A stretch of DNA of 64,000 bases from Mesorhizobium plurifarium (GTDB taxonomy: Bacteria; Pseudomonadota; Alphaproteobacteria; Rhizobiales; Rhizobiaceae), in assembly GCA_000824785.1 (NCBI GenBank), contig CCNB01000034.1:28269-92268 (forward strand), read 5' to 3'. Under the pieces are notes generated by a model. It did not search any database and was not told where the DNA came from. It saw only the letters and a program-made list of their open reading frames with translations. Shown here in pieces: positions 11,230-19,068 of this stretch (position 1 is the first letter of the stretch; each line of letters begins with the position of its first letter). Both the position numbers and the translations under genes were made by a program.

Positions 11230-11799
11230 ATGTTCATCCAGACCGAATCGACGCCGAACCCGGCGACGTTGAAGTTTCTTCCCGGCAAGGAAGTGCTGCG
11301 CGAAGGCACCGCCGATTTCCGCAACGCCGAAGCCGCGGCGGAGGCCTCGCCGCTGGCCGGCCGGCTGTTCGAGATCCCGGGCGTCACCGGGGTTTTCTTC
11401 GGCTATGATTTCATCACCGTGACCAAGGAAGGCCCGGATTGGCAGCATCTGAAGCCGGCGATCCTCGGCGCCATCATGGAGCATTTCATGTCCGGCGCGC
11501 CGGTCATGGCTTCGGCCGCTCCGGCGAGCGAAGCCGGCGGGACCGGCGAGTTCTACGACAAGGCCGACGAGGAGCTGGTGCTGACCATCAAGGAACTGCT
11601 CGATACGCGGGTGCGCCCGGCCGTCGCGCAGGACGGCGGCGACATCACCTTCCGCGGTTTCGAGAACGGCACGGTGTTCCTGCATATGAAGGGCGCCTGC
11701 GCGGGCTGCCCGTCGTCGACGGCGACGCTGAAGCACGGCATCCAGAACCTGCTTCGTCACTTCGTTCCCGAGGTGCAGCAGGTCGAGCAAGTCGCCTGA
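11230..11799 (+). CDS. nfuA: Fe-S cluster scaffold/carrier NfuA-like (NifU family)
   Basis: A 189-residue protein with an Nfu N-terminal domain (MFIQTESTPNPATLKFLPG onward, to about residue 90) and a C-terminal NifU domain (about 105-185) holding the cluster-binding CAGC motif within MKGACAGCPSST. It carries and delivers 4Fe-4S clusters to target enzymes. Start at 11230 is preferred over the ATG at 11224: GGAG is 6 bp from 11230 but abuts 11224, and family members begin MFIQTE. An Irr-type site lies upstream and a strong terminator downstream, so it is probably a single-gene transcript. Confidence 0.95.
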   Translation: MFIQTESTPNPATLKFLPGKEVLREGTADFRNAEAAAEASPLAGRLFEIPGVTGVFFGYDFITVTKEGPDWQHLKPAILGAIMEHFMSGAPVMASAAPASEAGGTGEFYDKADEELVLTIKELLDTRVRPAVAQDGGDITFRGFENGTVFLHMKGACAGCPSSTATLKHGIQNLLRHFVPEVQQVEQVA

Positions 11800-11848
11800 G
11801 AGTCCGCCAGCCGCGTGGCGGCGGAGCGAGTTCTGATCCAGAACGCAG

Positions 11849-11889
11849 AAAACAAAAAACCGGGCCCCAACAGCCCGGTTTTTTGTTTT
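11849..11889. terminator. Strong bidirectional intrinsic terminator
   Basis: A perfect 17 bp stem (11849-11865 with 11873-11889) around a 7-base loop. The GC core CCGGGC/GCCCGG is flanked by A6 on one arm and T6 on the other, giving a U-tract in both directions. It ends nfuA and can also stop leftward transcription. Confidence 0.93.
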
Positions 11890-11939
11890 CAGGACGTCTT
11901 GTTGTTGCCTAGACGGTCCGCTTGCGAAACTCTTTAGTT

Positions 11940-11988
11940 GACCATGATCTTTTCCGAAAACCGGCTTCCACCTTTCGGGATCATGGTC
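11940..11988. repeat. Short palindromic extragenic element
   Basis: GACCATGATC (11940-11949) and its exact inverse GATCATGGTC (11979-11988) flank a CCGAAAACCGG core. It fills the gap between the terminator and the transpeptidase stop. The sequence resembles a short palindrome I recall as common in rhizobial intergenic DNA; no second copy was noticed here. Confidence 0.55.
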
Positions 11989-11989
11989 C

Positions 11990-12607
11990 TTACATCACGA
12001 TGACCTTGGCGCCGACCGACGTGCGGTCGTAGAGGTCGATAATATCCTGGTTCATCAACCGGATGCAGCCCGACGACATCGCCTTGCCGATCGAGAACCA
12101 TTCCGGGCTGCCATGCAGGCGGTAGCCCATGTCACCGCCCTTGTTGAAGAGATACATGGCGCGCGCGCCGAGCGGGTTCTTCAGACCCGGCTCCATGCCG
12201 CCGGCAAATTTGGCGAGCTCGGGCTGGCGCTTGATCATCGGCGCCGGCGGCGTCCAGGTCGGCCATTCGCGCTTCAGCGCAATATGGGCGGTGCCATGCC
12301 ATTCAAAACCTTCGCGGCCGACGCCGATGCCGTAGCGCATCGCCATGCCGTCGCCTTCGATGAAGTAAAGGAACTTGTTCTGGGTATCGACGATGATGGT
12401 GCCCGGCTTCTCGGGGGAGTCATACCGCACTTCCTGGCGGTGATACCTGGCAGGCACCTTCTCGATCGGGATGCGCGGCAGCTGATAGCCGGCATCGGTC
12501 ATCGCGCCATAGTTGTTGGTGAACATTTGCCCGCCGATGGTGCTGCACCCGCTGATCGCGGTCGACAGCGCAAGAGCGGCGAGGATTGCAAACGACTTCA
12601 AGCGCAT
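11990..12607 (-). CDS. Lipoprotein L,D-transpeptidase (YkuD domain)
   Basis: A 205-residue enzyme expected to make 3-3 peptidoglycan cross-links or attach proteins to peptidoglycan. The N-terminus (MRLKSFAILAALALSTAISGC) is a lipoprotein signal with lipobox ISGC. The YkuD catalytic motif appears near residue 180 as HGSPEWFSIG followed by SSGCIRLMNQD, with the conserved His, Ser, Gly, Cys and Arg. The frame is open back to 13009, but the ATG at 12607 gives the proper signal peptide. It is transcribed away from cueR; the intergenic DNA holds a CueR-like dyad. Confidence 0.93.
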   Translation of the reverse strand: MRLKSFAILAALALSTAISGCSTIGGQMFTNNYGAMTDAGYQLPRIPIEKVPARYHRQEVRYDSPEKPGTIIVDTQNKFLYFIEGDGMAMRYGIGVGREGFEWHGTAHIALKREWPTWTPPAPMIKRQPELAKFAGGMEPGLKNPLGARAMYLFNKGGDMGYRLHGSPEWFSIGKAMSSGCIRLMNQDIIDLYDRTSVGAKVIVM

Positions 12608-12720
12608 GAATAGGTCCGACGCCCCGTCTCTATGGCAGCGGCACGAGTCGGCCGCTTTGCTGCCATCATTCATGCTGGCATTTCTTTTGCTTGCCAAGCG
12701 CGCACTGCCTATATGCAAGA

Positions 12721-12741
12721 CCTTACCTGCCGGTAAGTGCC
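12721..12741. promoter_or_regulatory. MerR-type dyad upstream of cueR
   Basis: ACCTTACCTGCCGGTAAGTGC contains CTTACC (12722-12727) and its inverse GGTAAG (12732-12737) around TGCC. It shares the ACCTT half-site start with the copper ATPase operator at 3939-3957. It lies 94 bp before cueR and 114 bp before the divergent transpeptidase, so it may autoregulate cueR. The -35/-10 elements are poor, which lowers confidence. Confidence 0.5.
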
Positions 12742-12834
12742 GAACTGCGGCATTTCGGCAACAGGGTTCACAGGATTGTGAAGCAAAATCAATGAGGCGG
12801 CTCATAGAGCCGCCTGGAGTCCAAGGAGAGTGCC

Positions 12835-13239
12835 ATGAATGTCGGTGATGCCGCCGAGCGTTCCGGCCTGCCGGCCAAGACCATCCGCTACTATGAGGAG
12901 ATCGGCCTGATCCGCCCGGCGCGGGCCGGGAACGGCTATCGCGACTACTCCGGCGACGACGTCCATCGGCTGGCCTTCCTGCGCCGTGCGCGCAATCTCG
13001 GCTTCTCAATCGAAGATTGCAGGCAGCTGATGGCGCTCTATGAGGATCGTGGCCGCGCCAGCCACGACGTGCGCGAGATCGCCGCCGCCCATGTCAGGGC
13101 GATCGAAGAGAAGGTGCGTGAATTGCAGTCGATGCGCTCGACGCTGCAGAAGCTCATCCATGCCTGCCATGGCGATGACCGGCCGGACTGCCCGATCCTG
13201 GACGACATGGCGGGCGCGGCGGACCAGCTACCCGCCTGA
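12835..13239 (+). CDS. cueR: Cu(I)-responsive MerR-family regulator CueR/HmrR
   Basis: A 134-residue regulator. An N-terminal winged helix (NVGDAAERSGLPAKTIRYYEEIGL, residues 2-25) is followed by the dimer helix (about 75-110) and the metal loop ending in CHGDDRPDC. The two cysteines are spaced as in CueR, which binds a single Cu(I) between them. It would twist over-spaced promoters such as the one at 3931-3961 to turn on copper efflux. AGGAGA provides the ribosome site. Its likely target gene copA is about 9 kb away rather than adjacent. Confidence 0.92.
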   Translation: MNVGDAAERSGLPAKTIRYYEEIGLIRPARAGNGYRDYSGDDVHRLAFLRRARNLGFSIEDCRQLMALYEDRGRASHDVREIAAAHVRAIEEKVRELQSMRSTLQKLIHACHGDDRPDCPILDDMAGAADQLPA

Positions 13240-13261
13240 CGGGACAGCCAGCGCCCGAACG

Positions 13262-14227
13262 CTACCTGCCGCGATATTGCGTGGGCGAGGCGCCGAAGCG
13301 AGCCCGGAACCGCCGGTTGAAATAGGATACGTCGTTGAAGCCCGCGGCGAGCGCGATGTCGCTTACCTTCGTGGCGTCGTTGCGGATGTCCGACAGCATG
13401 GCGCATGCCTTGCGCAGCCGTAGCTCCAGCACGCGCTCGGCAAAGGTGCTGCCGCTCTCGAGCAGAAGCGTGTTGAGATATCGACGCGAAAGCCCGATCG
13501 CACGGGCCACCATCTCCGTCGACAGCGCCGGGTCGGTGAAGCGTGCCTCGATCACCGCCAAAGCTTCACGCAGCCGCGCCGCGCGCAGCCCGCGGCCGAT
13601 CGCGATCTCCGCGGCATCGCCCTTGGCCCCCAGCGCCAGCACGATCAGATCGGCCAGCGCCGTTCCGGCCTGCCGCGAAAGCGCCGGCTCCTCATCCACC
13701 TCCTCGGATCGAAGCAGGAAGTCGATCATGCGCTCCAGATGGCGCACGGCGGGACTTGCCGGGTCGAGCCGCGTTACCGGGCGGTCGTCGGCATGCGGCA
13801 CCTGTCTCAGCAACGAGGCGCGGGGGATGGAGGCCAGGACCCATGACGTGACGCCGTCGGTGAAGCTGCGGCAGGGCTGGGCGACGTTGTAGGCGATGCC
13901 GTTGCCGGGCCGCAGCGACAGATCGCAATCGGCGACCGACCATATCTGCGGCTTGGGGCTGCGGTAGAATCCGACGAAGATATCGTCGCGGTCGTTGGCG
14001 ACATGCCGGCGCGTGCGCACATAGTACTCGGTCGTGGTCTCGAACAGGCCGACGCGAAGCTCGCCGAGGAAGCGCATCTTCGTCGCCGTCGCGAAAGGCT
14101 TGTCCTCGGCATGCCTGATCTCGGCATCGCCAAGTTGCTCCATCCACATGTCGCGCCAGAGGCGAAAGCGATCCCTGTCGCTCAGATGCGCTGGCAGGCT
14201 GGCCGACGAAAAATCGATCTTCTGCAT
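13262..14227 (-). CDS. AraC-family transcriptional regulator
   Basis: A 321-residue regulator with an N-terminal AraC-binding-like sensing domain (residues 1-200, resembling the AraC_binding_2 type that begins with a short SDRDRFRLWRDMW helix) and a C-terminal double helix-turn-helix (about 215-318) ending YFNRRFRARFGASPTQYRGR. It faces the frameshifted outer-membrane gene across a 271 bp gap, so it might control that gene, but no operator was identified. The ligand is unknown. Confidence 0.9.
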   Translation of the reverse strand: MQKIDFSSASLPAHLSDRDRFRLWRDMWMEQLGDAEIRHAEDKPFATATKMRFLGELRVGLFETTTEYYVRTRRHVANDRDDIFVGFYRSPKPQIWSVADCDLSLRPGNGIAYNVAQPCRSFTDGVTSWVLASIPRASLLRQVPHADDRPVTRLDPASPAVRHLERMIDFLLRSEEVDEEPALSRQAGTALADLIVLALGAKGDAAEIAIGRGLRAARLREALAVIEARFTDPALSTEMVARAIGLSRRYLNTLLLESGSTFAERVLELRLRKACAMLSDIRNDATKVSDIALAAGFNDVSYFNRRFRARFGASPTQYRGR

Positions 14228-14498
14228 GGATGGAAATCTGTTTGCCCCGTTCTCAGCCTAGCACGACTGTGCCAGCGGGGGTCGACCAAAAAGAAGCCAA
14301 AAGGCTCCCCAGTCCAATCCTAGAGCCACCCGGTCCAAGCTGTGATCATTTGGATCGGTGTTCGTTGCAGCCGCGCCACATTCCCAATCGATTTCAAACC
14401 GCGCCCGCCCATCCAATGCCGGAGCCCGTCCGTCCAAGACGGCAGCCGCAAAATCAGCCATGGCTGCACCTGCCAAGATCAATTTCGGGGACTTTCGC

Positions 14499-15247
14499 AT
14501 GAGATTTTTGCGCGCGGCCGGTATCGTGATCGCAAGCATGTTGCCGCCGGCGGCTTGGGCGGCTGACATGAACGCCGTGAGGCAAGCGCCGGCCCGGGAC
14601 TGGAGCGGGTCCTATCTTTCCGCCGGCGGCGGGTTCGGCTGGTGGAGCGCCGACCAGTACACCGATTTCGGAGGCTTTCCTGCGCCGGGACCGTCGGTGG
14701 GGACCAGCGGCAGCGGCGGCTTCGCCACCGTAGGCGGGGGCTATGACTGGCAATTCGCCCCCAATTGGGTGGTCGGCGCCTTGCCGACGCGCAGTTCGGC
14801 GACATCAGGGGCTCGATCAAGGCGCCCTTCGAGCAATATTCTGGCACCACGAGCAACAGGCTGAACTTTGCCGCGGGGCTTCGTCTCGGCGTACTGGCCA
14901 CTCCGGACGTGCTGATCTACGTGGATGGCGGCTACAGCCACGCCGAGTTCACTGGCTCCGGCCTCGACCCGACGCCGCTCGTGCCCTTGAGCGTTGCGGG
15001 GCAACATTATGACGGTTGGTTCGTGGGCGGCGGCGTCGAGAACACGCTCGACTTCACGGGCATCGCTTCACCGGGCTGGTCCATGAAGACCGAATACCGC
15101 TTTGCCGACTACGGCCGCAGAAGCGCCGGCATGTATGTCGACGCCACCGGAGCCCCGGACAGCGCCATTGCCTTCAAGCCCAAAGTGCAGACGCTTTCGT
15201 TCTCCCTCGTCTACCGATTCAACGAGGCGGGAAGCACCCGCTTCTAG
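14499..15247 (+). pseudogene. Outer-membrane beta-barrel (Omp25/porin-like) gene with a single frameshift
   Basis: The first part starts at ATG 14499 with a signal peptide (MRFLRAAGIVIASMLPPAAWA) and porin-like strands (YLSAGGGFGWW, ATVGGGYDWQFAPNWVVGA). At about 14782 the frame changes: the original frame reads a non-porin tail to 14864, while the next frame continues as LADAQFGDIRGSIKAPF and runs to 15247, ending in the beta-barrel terminal strand LVYRFNEAGSTRF. One missing base (for example TTC reduced to TT before GCC) explains it. The result is either a recent pseudogene or a sequencing error. An intact product would be about 250 residues, normal for this family. Confidence 0.85.
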
Positions 15248-15254
15248 GACCGTG

Positions 15255-15725
15255 TCAGCGCTTCCAGAAATTGCGATGCGGAGCGAGCAGTTCGTCGGCG
15301 ATTTCGGGAAAGGGGCCGAAGACCTCGATCTTTTTCTGGCCGGAGGCGAAGACGGTGCGCGAGGCGAGGTTCATCGTCGGATTCTCCTCGTGATCGCCGG
15401 TGAGCGCCAGGAGGCTGGTTTCCTCGACCCCATAGACCAGGCGCCCGATATTCGCCCAGTACATCGTGCCGGCGCACATCGCGCACGGTTCGAAGGTCGA
15501 GACCAACGTGCATTGCCACAGGAACTCAGGCTCATAGGCCGCCGCGGCGCGGCGGGCGAGCTCCGTCTCGGCATGGCGCACCGTGTCGAGATTGCCCTGC
15601 CGCATCAAAACGCGATCGTCCGGCCCGATCAGCACGCAGCCGAACGGATGATGCCCATGCACCGCCGCCTCGCGCGCGACGGCGTCGGCGGACCGGAGGT
15701 GGGCAAGCATCTGATCGCGGGTCAT
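15255..15725 (-). CDS. Nucleoside/guanine deaminase (CMP/dCMP deaminase fold)
   Basis: A 156-residue zinc deaminase of the cytidine/deoxycytidylate deaminase superfamily. It carries the zinc and proton-shuttle motif HAE (RHAETELARR) and the second motif PCAMCAG. Length and C-terminal sequence (NLASRTVFASGQKKIEVFGPF) fit guanine deaminase-like or tRNA-adenosine-like deaminases; the exact base cannot be assigned. It ends 8 bp from the stop of the convergent outer-membrane gene. Confidence 0.88.
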   Translation of the reverse strand: MTRDQMLAHLRSADAVAREAAVHGHHPFGCVLIGPDDRVLMRQGNLDTVRHAETELARRAAAAYEPEFLWQCTLVSTFEPCAMCAGTMYWANIGRLVYGVEETSLLALTGDHEENPTMNLASRTVFASGQKKIEVFGPFPEIADELLAPHRNFWKR

Positions 15726-15881
15726 GGGGAAATCCTCTCAGGGCGAGATTGCTGCCGAGGGGCATGGTTAGCAAGACCTAATCTTGCGTGAACCACGGCC
15801 AAGCATCCCGCTTGGCTTTACGCTCCACGCATTTCCGGTTTGGTGCTATCTTGACGATTGTGCACAATGAGATTGCCGGCC

Positions 15882-16100
15882 ATGAGTCTCCAGGAAGACA
15901 TCGGACGGGTCGAGCAGCATATCCGCGAGATCGAACAGCGGATCGAGCGCCAGCGCGCGGTCATCGCCCAGGCGGAAGAAAACGGCCTGCCGACGGACGG
16001 CCCGAGCAACTTCCTGTGGTTCCTGAAAGAGACATTGAGCCTGAGCCGCGACCACCTTGCCAGGCTTCTGGCGGATGAATTTCGAGCGAGGGACTCGTAG
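15882..16100 (+). CDS. Small coiled-coil hypothetical protein
   Basis: A 72-residue protein if started at the ATG at 15882 (an in-frame ATG at 15867 is also possible). The sequence is helical and charged (QEDIGRVEQHIREIEQRIER) and ends in an amphipathic stretch with LWFLKETLSLSRDHLARLL. I do not recognise a family with known function; proteins of this size and pattern are common conserved hypotheticals in rhizobia. It stands alone between two minus-strand genes. Confidence 0.6.
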   Translation: MSLQEDIGRVEQHIREIEQRIERQRAVIAQAEENGLPTDGPSNFLWFLKETLSLSRDHLARLLADEFRARDS

Positions 16101-16131
16101 TAGCTGCAGTGGAACAGCACCTGCCGGCGGA

Positions 16132-16434
16132 TTAGGGGTACTTGCTGCCGGCAAGCTGTCTGGCTCGACCCTCGGGAGTAGTGGCCTTACGTGTTAGTGG
16201 GGTGCACCTTACCACTGCATTACCAGTGCGGCGGTCAAGGTATTGGAGACAGGACTTATAGGGTGTGTTCGGGATACACACGTCCTCGTTCCGAGGTACA
16301 AGCGCCCCTCCGGGAATTTGGCCGTAGACGATATGGTTCGTACATGTCGTCTTGCTTGAGTACGGAACGTTTGCCTGGCTAGTGCATGCGGATGCGCTGG
16401 CAGCAATGGCTATAACGACTGCTACTCTGATCAT
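16132..16434 (-). CDS. Small Cys-containing putative lipoprotein
   Basis: A 100-residue protein starting MIRVAVVIAIAASASAC, a short signal with a possible lipobox (ASAC). The mature part has five further cysteines (for example TTCTNHIVYG and NEDVCIPNTPYKSC), suggesting disulfides outside the cytoplasm. A GGGGGG tract precedes the ATG. Base composition looks less G+C-rich than neighbours and codon use is less biased, hinting at acquired or weakly constrained DNA. No function is assigned. Confidence 0.6.
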   Translation of the reverse strand: MIRVAVVIAIAASASACTSQANVPYSSKTTCTNHIVYGQIPGGALVPRNEDVCIPNTPYKSCLQYLDRRTGNAVVRCTPLTRKATTPEGRARQLAGSKYP

Positions 16435-16538
16435 GTGCCCCCCGGCTTCAAACTCGCGGATAGGTAGCACCGCTAAACCCCGACAGGAAGCCGCGTTCGC
16501 CACGACGGCAGGGGTTCAAACCGTGAACAAAAACTGGC

Positions 16539-17051
16539 ATGGTGCTGCCCATGCCCATCGTTTCCCCGATTCCCCTCAATCCTTTGATCGACGGCCGCCA
16601 GTCGGAGCGCGCCATGCTGGTGCGGCGCGGCGTGCAGCGGCTGCTCACCGAAATGGGCGCGCATGTGCTGCCGGAGCTGTCTTTGGCCACCGGGCGGCGC
16701 GCCGATCTCGTCGCGCTGACCAGGCAAGGCGACATCTGGATCATCGAGATCAAATCCTCGATCGAGGATTTTCGCGTCGACCGCAAATGGCCGGACTACC
16801 GGCTGCACTCCGACCGCTTCTTCTTCGCCACCCATCCCGGCGTGCCGGCTGACATCTTTCCCGAGGAATGCGGCTTCATCCTTTCCGACGGCTACGGCGC
16901 GGAGATCCTGCGCGATGCGCCGGAGCACCGCATGGCGGCCGCGACGCGCAAGGCGCTGATGCTGCGGATCGCGCGGGCGGGCGCCGCGCGGCTCCTGGCA
17001 GCCGAGCTTGCCGGCGTCGCCGTGCCGGCGCTGGACGGCGAGAGCGAATAG
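16539..17051 (+). CDS. mmcB: MmcB-type DNA repair protein (PD-(D/E)XK nuclease fold)
   Basis: A 170-residue protein matching the MmcB family known from Caulobacter as a damage-inducible DNA repair factor. The restriction-endonuclease-like core motif appears as DLVAL...IWIIEIKSSIEDFRVDRKW, with the Asp and the E-x-K pair, followed by KWPDYRLHSDRFFFA. It would act on damaged DNA in the cytoplasm. No LexA box was noticed upstream. The start is ATG 16539 or ATG 16551. Confidence 0.85.
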   Translation: MVLPMPIVSPIPLNPLIDGRQSERAMLVRRGVQRLLTEMGAHVLPELSLATGRRADLVALTRQGDIWIIEIKSSIEDFRVDRKWPDYRLHSDRFFFATHPGVPADIFPEECGFILSDGYGAEILRDAPEHRMAAATRKALMLRIARAGAARLLAAELAGVAVPALDGESE

Positions 17052-17231
17052 GTTCTTTTCCCGAGGACTAGGTGCCGGGGCCCTTGACGTCTGGCGTGGG
17101 GCCAGGGCTCGAACCTCCCCTCGCCTGCGGCCGACAATAATTTTCATCTCGCACCGATGATTTTCGCTTACCCCGATTGTCTTCACCTACAGGCGCGTCC
17201 GGATGGCCGGCGGCCTGGAAGAGGTGATCAC

Positions 17232-17978
17232 ATGAAACCGTTGCAAAATCAGAATGTCGTCGTCGTCGGAGGCAGCCGGGGCGTCGGCCGCGCGATCGTG
17301 GAAGCCGCGCTTGACGCGGGAGCGACCGTGCTTGCCGTCGCCCGAGGCGCCGCCGACCTGAAGCAGCTTGCCTGGGAACGCCCGGGCTTGAGGACACTGG
17401 CCACGGATGCGACGGCGGAAGCCGCGCCGCAGGCGGTTTTCGATGCACTGGCGCCCGACCTGCTGGTGGTCTGCGCGGGGGCGCTCGCCGCTGCCGCGCC
17501 GATCCAGGAGCAGAGCTGGGACGTCTTCTCGGCGAACTGGGAAATGGACGTCAAGGCATCGTTCCTGTTCTGCCGCGAAGCCCTCAAGGGTCGCCTCAAA
17601 GCGGGCAGCCGGGTGGTGCTGATTGCCAGCGGCGCCGCCATCACCGGCGGCCCGCCGAATTCGGGCGGCTATGCCGGCGCCAAGCGCATGCAGATATTTT
17701 TGGCCGGCCATTGCCAGAAGGAATCGGACAAGCTCGGCCTCGGCCTGCGTTTCATGGCGCTTTCGCCGGCCCGCATCATGCCGGGCACCGGGGTCGGCGA
17801 TCGCGGCATCGACAGCATCGCCGCCTATATGGGCATCCGCCCGGCCGACTTCCTCGCCAGCTTGAGCGACATGCAGACGCCGGACGATGTCGGCCGGGCG
17901 GTGGTCGAGCTCGCGACAGGCAAGCCGCAGGGCAGTTCCTTCACGGTAAGCGGCAGCGGCCTTGCGGCGGCGGCATGA
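17232..17978 (+). CDS. SDR-family oxidoreductase
   Basis: A 248-residue short-chain dehydrogenase/reductase. The NAD(P) Rossmann motif is GGSRGVGRA (about residues 13-21), the catalytic Ser is in IASGAAITG, and the YxxxK pair is in GYAGAKR. Start at ATG 17232 is supported by GAGGTG upstream. Its stop is 43 bp before the ECF sigma gene on the same strand, so the two are probably one transcript; ECF factors with a C-terminal SnoaL-like domain are often paired with oxidoreductases. The substrate is unknown. Confidence 0.9.
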   Translation: MKPLQNQNVVVVGGSRGVGRAIVEAALDAGATVLAVARGAADLKQLAWERPGLRTLATDATAEAAPQAVFDALAPDLLVVCAGALAAAAPIQEQSWDVFSANWEMDVKASFLFCREALKGRLKAGSRVVLIASGAAITGGPPNSGGYAGAKRMQIFLAGHCQKESDKLGLGLRFMALSPARIMPGTGVGDRGIDSIAAYMGIRPADFLASLSDMQTPDDVGRAVVELATGKPQGSSFTVSGSGLAAAA

Positions 17979-18021
17979 GGCGCGCAGGATGCGGGTCGGA
18001 TTCAGCGCCTCGGGGCTTCCC

Positions 18022-19068
18022 ATGACTGATGCTTCCGGCCTTATCGAGCCTTTGGGCCGGCCGGGCCAGCCGGTGCTCGACCGGCTGGCCTTCGAGCGCC
18101 TGACCGTCGCCCACCGCCGCGCGCTCAAGCTGCATTGCTACCGGATGATGGGCTCGCTCAACGAGGCGGACGATCTCGTCCAGGAGACGTTCCTCAAGGC
18201 CTGGCGCGCGCGGGCGCAATTCGACGGGCGCGGCTCGGCGCGCGGCTGGCTCTACGCGATCGCCACCAGGAGCTGCCTCAACGCGATCAAGGCACGGTCG
18301 TCGGCTGGGCGCATTCTTGAACAGCCTGGACGGTCGCCCTCCGAAGGAGGCGCGACCGGTGGCCCGACCGCGGAGCTCGCTTGGCTGGATCCATATCCGG
18401 ACGTGGAGCTTCCGGACATTGCCGACGACAGGCCCGGTCCGGAAGCGCGCTACGAGGCCCGCGAGGCCGTGCGGCTCGCTTTCGTCGCGGCGATCCAGCT
18501 GTTGCCGCCGAGGCAGCGCGCGACCTTGCTCCTTTGCGACGTGCTCGGATGGTCCGCCATCGAGACGGCGCAGTTGCTCGGCGGATCGACGGCCTCGATC
18601 AACAGCGCCCTGCAGCGGGCCCGCGCGACGCTGGGCAATCGCCAGGTGCGCACGACGCAGCGGTCGCGGGCCAGCGCGGACGAAGGCGTGCTGCTCGAAC
18701 GCTATATGCAGGCCTGGCAGGCCGACAATCTCGACAGACTCGTCGACCTGCTGCGCGAGGACGCCGTCTACCACATGCCGCCATGGCGGGAATGGTACCA
18801 TGGGCGCCCGGCTATCGGCGCTTTCTTTCGAACCGTCTGGGGCAATTTTGCCGGCTATCGAGCGGTGGCCATCGGCGCCAACGCCCAGCCGGCCGTGGGG
18901 GTCTACGCGCTCGGCCGCCAGGATTCCGTGTGGCGGCCGCATTCGCTGCATGTGATCGAACCGGCCGAAGACAGAATCGCCGCGCTGACGATCTATGTCC
19001 CGCCGCTCGGCCCCGCCTTGTTCGCGGCCTTCGGCCTGCCGCCGGAGCCAGTTGCCTCGACGGGTTAG
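18022..19068 (+). CDS. ECF-type sigma factor with C-terminal SnoaL-like domain
   Basis: A 348-residue sigma-70 family protein. Region 2 (HRRALKLHCYRMMGSLNEADDLVQETFLKAWR, broken by normal spacing) and region 4 (LPPRQRATLLLCDVLGW...TAQLLGGSTASINSALQRAR) are followed by about 110 residues of a SnoaL/NTF2-like domain (YMQAWQADNLDRLVDLL onward). In this group the extra domain regulates the sigma factor in place of a separate anti-sigma protein. Alternative start ATG 17989 has GAGG 8 bp upstream. The last 4 bp overlap the convergent nhaA stop. Confidence 0.88.
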   Translation: MTDASGLIEPLGRPGQPVLDRLAFERLTVAHRRALKLHCYRMMGSLNEADDLVQETFLKAWRARAQFDGRGSARGWLYAIATRSCLNAIKARSSAGRILEQPGRSPSEGGATGGPTAELAWLDPYPDVELPDIADDRPGPEARYEAREAVRLAFVAAIQLLPPRQRATLLLCDVLGWSAIETAQLLGGSTASINSALQRARATLGNRQVRTTQRSRASADEGVLLERYMQAWQADNLDRLVDLLREDAVYHMPPWREWYHGRPAIGAFFRTVWGNFAGYRAVAIGANAQPAVGVYALGRQDSVWRPHSLHVIEPAEDRIAALTIYVPPLGPALFAAFGLPPEPVASTG

